From assembly GCF_949987515.2 (NCBI RefSeq), contig NC_082697.1, positions 24,063,730 to 24,127,729 of the forward strand: a stretch of DNA of 64,000 nucleotides, in the 5' to 3' direction. The position numbers were made by a program, and so were the translations under genes. The notes beneath the pieces were generated by a model. It was not told the origin of the DNA. It saw nothing but the letters and a program-made list of their open reading frames with translations, and did no database searches. Of the stretch, positions 57,829-64,000 are shown in pieces; the stretch's first letter is position 1; each line of letters begins with the position of its first letter. The stretch is from Delphinus delphis (lineage: Eukaryota; Chordata; Mammalia; Artiodactyla; Delphinidae).

Positions 57829-57926
57829 GTAGTGCCTTCCTCAGTGCTATCTTTCTTGCCTTAGCAACATACCAGTCTCTTTACCCACTCACCTTGTTTG
57901 TCCCAGGACTCCTCTATCTCCTCCAG
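57829..57926 (+). CDS. PIGU: PIGU exon 7 (last exon in the window)
   Basis: A 98-base exon between 'tttttacag' and GTAAGC. It finishes Gly177 and encodes [20 protein letters not shown], then [12 protein letters not shown] (residues 178-209). Two hydrophobic runs ([12 protein letters not shown] and [12 protein letters not shown]) look like membrane spans or a re-entrant pair. It ends on a codon boundary. The next exon, expected to begin RQYIPVK, is not found up to 64000. Confidence 0.96.
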
Positions 57927-58369
57927 GTAAGCACTTGCTGGTCAGAAGCCAACACTCAGGTGACATTTAATACGTGGCCTGTTCCCTGCTTAGGGGAGAG
58001 AAGGGCAAGGCACAATAAAGGCAATAGGACTGGGTCCCCAGTTCACATTTGCTTGCTTCTACTTGAAAACACAAAGAAACTTGACTAACTTTAAACAAAG
58101 TGGACCTAATGATCATTACGTTCTAATTATACATATCATTGCAAATGTGTCAGTGCGTTTCATTTTCATGTTTGTAATCGGGATCTACCAACCATCTTGC
58201 ATTCTCCTTTTTTTACCTAATGTTCACAGATCTTTCTCTGAGCCCATTTAACTATTTTGTGTAACCACACTCACCTCGTAAGGTTCTTGCATGGATGAAA
58301 TGTAGTGGGTGCACCTCTTGCAATGTTTGGACCATAGTGGGTGATCAGTAGTTTAACTGAAGAATACAA
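57927..58369. other. Intron 7 start, unassigned
   Basis: No feature recognised. Confidence 0.4.
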
Positions 58370-58585
58370 ACTGCTGACATTTACTGAGAACATACTACAT
58401 GTCAGTCACTATGCTGAACACTCTATAGGCATCTTCTCATTTCAACCTCAGAAGAACTTTATGGGGTAGGTCATATTATTAGCCATATAATAATCTAGTA
58501 TTAGCCATATTAGACACATGAATTGCAGCTGGAATGTAGGGCGGTTTAGTCACTTGCCTGAGGTCACACAGCCAGCAAGTGACTG
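58370..58585 (-). repeat. MIR SINE
   Basis: 'tactacatgtcagtcactat', 'cattattagccatataataa'-type middle (with a short local duplication) and 'gtcacttgcctgaggtcaca' follow antisense MIR. The middle contains a repeated 'attagccatat' word. Confidence 0.7.
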
Positions 58586-60846
58586 CCAAGAGGTGAGCTT
58601 GGGTAGTCTGATGCAAGAGCCTGCTCTCTAACCTTAATGTCTTTTCTACTCAAATAAGAATACACACATCTCCTCAAGAGCAAGTAACTGCTTGTAGGTC
58701 CTGCATGGTCCAAATCCATTCTTAGAAGAGAAACATTTCTTGAAAGCGTATGGAGGGCAATGCCAGGATTCAAACCAAGAAATGTCTGCTTTCAGAACCC
58801 TTGTTCTTAATTATAAACACTGTTGCTGAAACTGAGTGTATACCTCCATTTATTGAAATAGACCATGTACTTGTCATTTTAAGTGCCTTCATGTATCTTT
58901 GTGTTGATGTTGATGTACACAATGATACATGTTTAGCTTGATCTTTCTCCTATTTGGGGAATTTGAGATGTGCCCTAGTTGTCACTAATACAAATAGTAT
59001 AGACATTTGTTTTTAAGTTATTTCCTTAAGGTGTGTTCCTCCATCTGAATCATTGGATCCAAAGGTGTGAGAAGTTTTATAGTTCTTATGAGGCAAGACC
59101 AGAGTGTTCACCAGAAAGCGGGAGCCAATTTGCAGTGCCGCCCACCATCAGTGTCTGAAGTGAAGTGAACCACTTCCTCCCAGGTCGCCAGTACTGGCTT
59201 TTCAAATTCAATTTATGATCGCTAATTTAATAGATGTACCATCATACTGTGAAGTTATTTTACTTTGATTTTCTTTTTAGATTCTTGTTGAATGCAAACA
59301 TTTTCCCACGTAACAATATGCTGTTGGTATTTTCTTTCTGGCTTCATATTTACAGTTAATTCTTTAGAAAGTCTGAGCACCAAGAAGAATGCATGCAACC
59401 AAATTTTTGTGCAACTATTTATTAAATACATACTATAAAAATATGTTTACTCATACACACGAACTGACCAAAAAATTTTAAACTGTTTGTTAAGCCAAAT
59501 ACTACCTTAAGTAAAATAGCTTTTGTTTAAAACTCAAGGAAATTTCCTCCTGACAACAATGGACAGCACAACTGAGTCATGAAATCAAGCAGCTCAACCA
59601 GTCACTTTATTCAGTCCCTCCCTCTGCCAATATGTACTGAGCATCCCAAGTCCAGTATGCTAGACACTATGGTAGACTCTGCAGATAAAAAGCAATTGAA
59701 GGTTATGGAGCTGGGAGTGCTGCAGGAAGACTGCTCTGGCAGCAGCCTTTGTCATGGAGTGTAGTGAGGGGGAGCTGAGGTTGGGAAAGGTTAGGCCACT
59801 GTATTAGATTGAGTCAGAGGGCTTGGTCGGGGGCCCAGACCAGTGTCAGGGAAAATGGAGAGATGAGGGACTAGATGCAGAATTCTAGGGAGTAGAATTG
59901 GCTTTGCTGGCAGCCGTATATATGTGGTGAACAGGACTGGAAAGAGTGAGATGAACTTCAGGACCCATTTATGTAAAAATTTCAATCCCAGCCCATACTA
60001 TATTTACATATTTTTATATAAGTATATGAAGTGGCCTTGAAAGGCAGTAGGGCCTTGTGAGTCATGGTAGTGTATTTGGAAAGTCAATCCAGTCACATCC
60101 AGGAAATAAACCCACTTGTTTAAATATGAGGGAGGGAACAGAAGAGGAAATTATCTTTAGGTGTGAGCTTCTCACAGAGACCCATAGGCTCCGAGGAGAG
60201 AAACTAGAACTAATGGGTGGGAACTATAAGGAGCCCAGTATGAGGCGGTCCTGGGATAGCATAGGGTGCCTTAAGTGAGGTGAGTTCCCTGTGGGTCAGA
60301 GTGTTTAGGCCACATACCGAATTGCCACATATTGGGGAGTTGTAGCAAAGCTGTGAGCATCAGCATGGGTAGCTAGACCTGATAGTCTTAAAATTCCTTT
60401 CATTCCCCAAATTGAATTGGATTTGATAACCACAAGGAAGTGATACGTCTGCTCTTGCCGTTGTATTTTTCTCAGAGTTTTCCGAGCCCTCTGTAGGCAT
60501 ATACATCCCTCTAGGAAAGGTTATGTAATGTACATAAGAGCACAGGCTTGACTGGGACATCTTAAGATGGAAAGCAAAGTAGTGTTAAAGACTAATGGTA
60601 CTATATCAAAAGAACAATGGAACCAGCCCATTCTTCTACTGGCTAAATTTAGTATATTCTGAGCATCAAAAGAATAATTACTGCAAGTAATTGTAAAACA
60701 CCGAGTAAATAAGAGTCTGTGTGTCCATAGTGATGCTCAGAAAAGGGGCAAGGAGAGAAAAAATGCATATGCCATCATTAGATATGGCTATTTTTATCAA
60801 TTTCTTGCTCTGAAAATCAATACTTAAATGGAAAGAACTAAGCAGT
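58586..60846. other. Intron 7, mostly unassigned; old L1M-like piece at about 58960-59330
   Basis: 58960-59330 ('cattggatccaaaggtgtga', 'gtgaagttattttactttga') resembles an old antisense L1 end. 59600-59720 may be a fragment of the ancient repeat seen at 30030. No gene. Confidence 0.4.
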
Positions 60847-60860
60847 TACCCTTTCTTTTT

Positions 60861-61088
60861 ATTTTTTATTTATTTATTTTTTAAATTTTATTTATTTATT
60901 TGGTTGTGCCGGGTCTTAGTTGCTGCAGGCGGGCTCCTTAGTTGTGGCACACGGGCTCGTTAGTTGTGGCATGCGAACTCTTAGTGATGGCATGCATGTG
61001 GGATCTAGTTCCCTGGCCAGGGATCGAACCTGGGCCCCCTGCATTGGGAGCGCTGAGTCTTAACTGCTAAGCCACCAGGGAAGTCCCA
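60861..61088 (-). mobile_element. CHR-type SINE (shortened long class)
   Basis: Reverse copy with (TTTA)n tail and 'ttggttgtgccgggtcttag'. Exact target duplication TACCCTTTCTTTTT at 60847-60860 and 61089-61102. Confidence 0.92.
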
Positions 61089-61102
61089 TACCCTTTCTTT
61101 TT

Positions 61103-61540
61103 CAAAGGAGCTATAATTCTTCCCTAGCTAATGAAGCAAAGTTCTTTACAGAAAATTTCCAGCTTATAACTGTAGAAGGAAGGATAGAATAGTAAATCAT
61201 CAGTGAAATTATTAAATCTAGCAAAGATCATCATTGGACGCTAAAGTCATTAGATGAAAGATTTTTGGAGAACAGAATATTTGCATTTGCATGGTGCCAA
61301 AATAGTACCCCCCTTCCACCTCTAAATTATTTGCTAATAGCAACGGGAAAAGTAAATCTTTACAAAGGAGTGCTCTGGCAGTCACCACCGTAACCAGGTA
61401 ATCTAACTCAGCATCACTTACGGTGGAACGGCCTGACATGATATGCTTCATGATGTGCTGCAGTGCAAAGTACACAACATCAGCTCCAAAGTATTTTTAC
61501 CCAGAATGTTAACCTTCATTAAGCCTTTAGATCTGACTTC
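61103..61540 (-). other. Unassigned sequence with an 85-codon open frame on the - strand
   Basis: An 85-codon frame from 61475 down to 61218 (MYFALQHIMKHIMSGRSTVS at its start). I do not recognise the product. It has no splice context or neighbours that suggest a gene; it may be an old repeat. Confidence 0.25.
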
Positions 61541-62290
61541 TGGTTTTTAGGAAGTACAAGAGCAGAAGAACAAGTTAAATGATACTATTAGGAAATAAAT
61601 AACCAAAATATAGGACAATCTATAAGACAGCTGGTCTGCTTTTCTTCAAAAAATCAATGTCATACAAAAGAAAAAGTGAGGGGACTGTTCTAGATTAAAG
61701 AGACAGTAACTGACTGGAATGGGTGAGTCTTGACTGGATTCTGGTTTGGAAAAAACAGTTATAAAGGATGTTCGGGGGTACTCAGAATTTTTTTTTTTTT
61801 TTTTTTGCGGTACGCGGGCCTCTCACCGCCGCAGCCCCTCCCGCTGCGGAGCTCAGGCTCCGGACGCGCAGGCTCAGCGGCCACAGCCCACGGGCCCAGC
61901 CACTCCACAGCACATGGGATCCTCCCGGACTGGGGCATGAACCCGCGCCCCCCGCATCAGCAGGCGGACTCCCAACCACTGCACCACCAGGGAAGCCCGG
62001 GTACTCAGAATATTTTGAAGATAGATTAGATATTAGATGATAGGAAATTGTTAACTTCTTGGATGTGATAATAGTATTATGGTATATAGGAGTATGTCCT
62101 TATTTTTAGGAGCTGTATGCAGAAGTCTTTGGGGGAGAAGTGTCATGATGTGTAGAAAATTCATACACACAGAAAAGTTCATATATGGCAATGTGTTATG
62201 GTTTCATCTAGATGACAGACATATGGTTGATTATTGTATTATTTTTTCAACTTTTCTGTGTGTTTGAAAATTTTACAATGAAAAGGAGAG
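61541..62290 (+). repeat. Old repeat, family not assigned, split by a SINE
   Basis: 'gaggggactgttctagatta', 'gatgtgataatagtattatg' and 'tcaacttttctgtgtgtttg', then 'aaaattttacaatgaaaagg' follow the order of a common old mammalian repeat (probably L1M-like 3' end). A SINE sits at 61791-61998. Confidence 0.45.
61791..61998 (-). mobile_element. CHR-type SINE (about 205-base class)
   Basis: Reverse copy with target duplication GGGTACTCAGAATTT (61776-61790) / GGGTACTCAGAATAT (61999-62013). Confidence 0.93.
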
Positions 62291-62294
62291 ACAT

Positions 62295-62515
62295 TAGAAT
62301 ACAGGCCCTGAAGCTGTCTTGGCTTGGATTCTGCTTAGCTCCGTGACCCTGGGAAGTGATTACTTAACTTCTCTGTGCCTCAGTTTCCTCATCTGTAAAA
62401 TGGAGATAATGCAGTAGTAGCTACTGCAAAGGGTTAATACATGTCAAGTATTTAGAACAGTATGATACAAATTCAGTAGATATTAGTTATGGTTATTAGT
62501 ATTCAAATGTTCATA
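62295..62515 (+). repeat. MIR SINE
   Basis: Well-preserved sense MIR: 'ttctctgtgcctcagtttcc', 'tcatctgtaaaatggagata', 'aatacatgtcaagtatttag'. Confidence 0.78.
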
Positions 62516-63445
62516 GAAAAGACATGGTTACCAGCGGGGAGATACGTGGGGTGATAGGGGGAAGAGAAAATAATTCATTTTCTAGAGTCAAAGGAACTGT
62601 AAACATTAGTTTGTACTTACCCCTTTGACGCTACAAATCTGCCTCCATTCTGCTGGTACTATTTCTAGAGGGTACAAAAGGCAGGTGGTAGACAAGCTAA
62701 CGTCTGATCAGTGCCAAAGGCAAAGCTGTTTTTCTCTTCCCTACATGAGACACAGAAAGGCTTCATGATGAAAGGCGGGATGCTGCATCTGGCTCCCTGG
62801 TGAGTCACTTCTGAGAATGGTAGTTTGAGCCCATCTGGTCCCTTCCCCCAACTTTACTCTTCCTCTGACCTTGGCTTACAGCCTAGTTTCCAAATTAGAG
62901 AGAAGCTTAAAATGTTATGATCTGATAGCATGCAGAATACAATAGCCCTAAAGTGCACAGGACCAAGAGGCTACAGTGAAGGATACGCCAAGTGCACAGG
63001 ACCTCAAGGCTGAAGCTGTGAAGCTGGCAGAGGGAGGTTCATGCAGTCAGGGAAGTTTCTAGTCCTCTCCTTCCTTTTGCTTGGGATTCCTTAGATGGCT
63101 TGAGGTCCTTATTTTCTTTGAAAGAACAGAAACCTGGGTGAAATAACTTTGTGAGTCTTCTTATGGTTTTTGCTTTAATCTAATCTGACCTCTCGTCTTT
63201 GAATTGAAAAAGTTAATTCTGTGGTTTCTATATTTCTGGAGCTTGGAGCAGGTCACATGATACTAGCTTGCACTAAAGAAGCCAAACCCAACCAGGTCTT
63301 TCTTGCCAACTGGGCCCTTCCCCAGGCTTTCTTTGGGGCCTTATTTAGAATTTTCACATCTTACTCCTTCTTTCCCCAGCAACGTTTTGTTAGCTCTTCT
63401 GCTTCCAGGAGGGGGCCAAAGCAGAGGTGGCAATGCTCTTACCTT
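62516..63445. other. Intron 7, unassigned
   Basis: Looks unique; no gene recognised. Confidence 0.4.
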
Positions 63446-63457
63446 CCTTTCTTTTTA

Positions 63458-63702
63458 TTTATTTATTTTATTATTTATTTCTGGCTGCATCGGGTCTCAG
63501 TTGTGGCACACAGGCTCTTGTTGCAGCACGCGGGCTTCTCTCTAGTTGTGGCTTTTGGGCTCCAGAGCACGTGGGCTCTGTAGTTGCGACGTGGGGACTC
63601 TCTAGTTGTGGCACACGGGGTAAGTTGCCCCACCAGGGATCGAACCTGAGTCCCCTGCATTGGAAGATGGATTCTTAACCACTGCACCACCAGGGAAGTC
63701 CC
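63458..63702 (-). mobile_element. CHR-type SINE (shortened long class)
   Basis: Reverse copy from '(tttatt)n' through 'tggctgcatcgggtctcagt' to 'accaccagggaagtcc'. Target duplication CCTTTCTTTTTA at 63446-63457 and 63703-63714. Confidence 0.92.
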
Positions 63703-63714
63703 CCTTTCTTTTTA

Positions 63715-64000
63715 GAACAGGTAAAAATGAGGGTAAGGGGTTGATCATGCATTTGCAATAAACTTTTTACCAGTTTTATTGCCTCTAGTATGCCTAATCA
63801 TGTAAAATATATCTCCTGGGTCTCATTCTGATATTCTAAGAGTTTAGATATAAAAATTTTTGTTAGATTTCCACTCTCTTCGAGAGTTTTTTCTGATAAC
63901 TGACTTTTTCATTTTTGCACCATGTCCTAGAAAGAAAATTGTTTCTATTTAGAAAATGCTTCTCTCAACTTTAGAGAGTTGGTGGGGGAGGGAGATAATT
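63715..64000. other. Intron 7, end of window
   Basis: No feature recognised; exon 8 of PIGU is not reached. Confidence 0.4.

Noticed and set aside
1..64000. CRISPR arrays, operons, phage or bacterial mobile elements
   Set aside because: Split GT-AG exons, SINEs and L1s show vertebrate nuclear DNA. No evenly spaced direct repeats were seen.

Overview
The window is nuclear DNA from a mammal, almost certainly a cetacean. It is packed with tRNA-derived SINEs of the CHR type that characterise whales and dolphins (30 copies by my count, in three length classes), with L1 elements whose 5' UTR and 3' end look cetartiodactyl, and with older mammalian repeats (MIR, L1M, MLT1, Tigger). I have no species-level evidence.

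The only functional gene I can support is PIGU, on the + strand, which encodes a subunit of the ER GPI transamidase. The window holds its CpG-rich promoter, exon 1 with the start codon (ATG at 385), and exons 2 to 7. Exons lie at 385-514, 5875-5939, 21291-21350, 22788-22850, 30526-30635, 32837-32937 and 57829-57926. Every junction is GT-AG and every phase matches. Together they give 627 coding bases, or 209 uninterrupted codons, about the first half of the roughly 435-residue protein. The remaining exons lie beyond 64000. Introns measure 5360, 15351, 1437, 7675, 2201, 24891 and more than 6070 bases.

Everything else is intron content. Intron 1 has a four-run G-quadruplex motif just after exon 1, then SINEs, MIRs and an L1 tail. 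Intron 2 carries a four-level nest (old L1 > SINE > younger L1 > SINE, 8878-12780), a processed ATP5PD pseudogene on the - strand, an MLT1 LTR end, and an old L1 carrying a Tigger2/MER2 element that itself holds a SINE. Intron 3 has two different SINEs inserted one after the other at the same target, leaving three copies of one 16-base sequence. Introns 4 and 5 are mostly SINEs, short L1 pieces, MIR and unique sequence.

Intron 6 is the busiest. It holds a Tigger1 remnant split by a SINE and a MIR split by a 514-base solo LTR. Next comes a near-full-length L1 (41047-49726) with a matching 14-base target-site duplication. That L1 has itself taken two SINEs, a poly(A)-only insertion and a full-length processed HSPA8 pseudogene. 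Intron 7 has SINEs, MIRs and unassigned sequence.

I found no rRNA, functional tRNA or CRISPR array, and no previously undescribed gene system. What is unusual is the legible insertion history: nested and same-site insertions with target duplications still visible.
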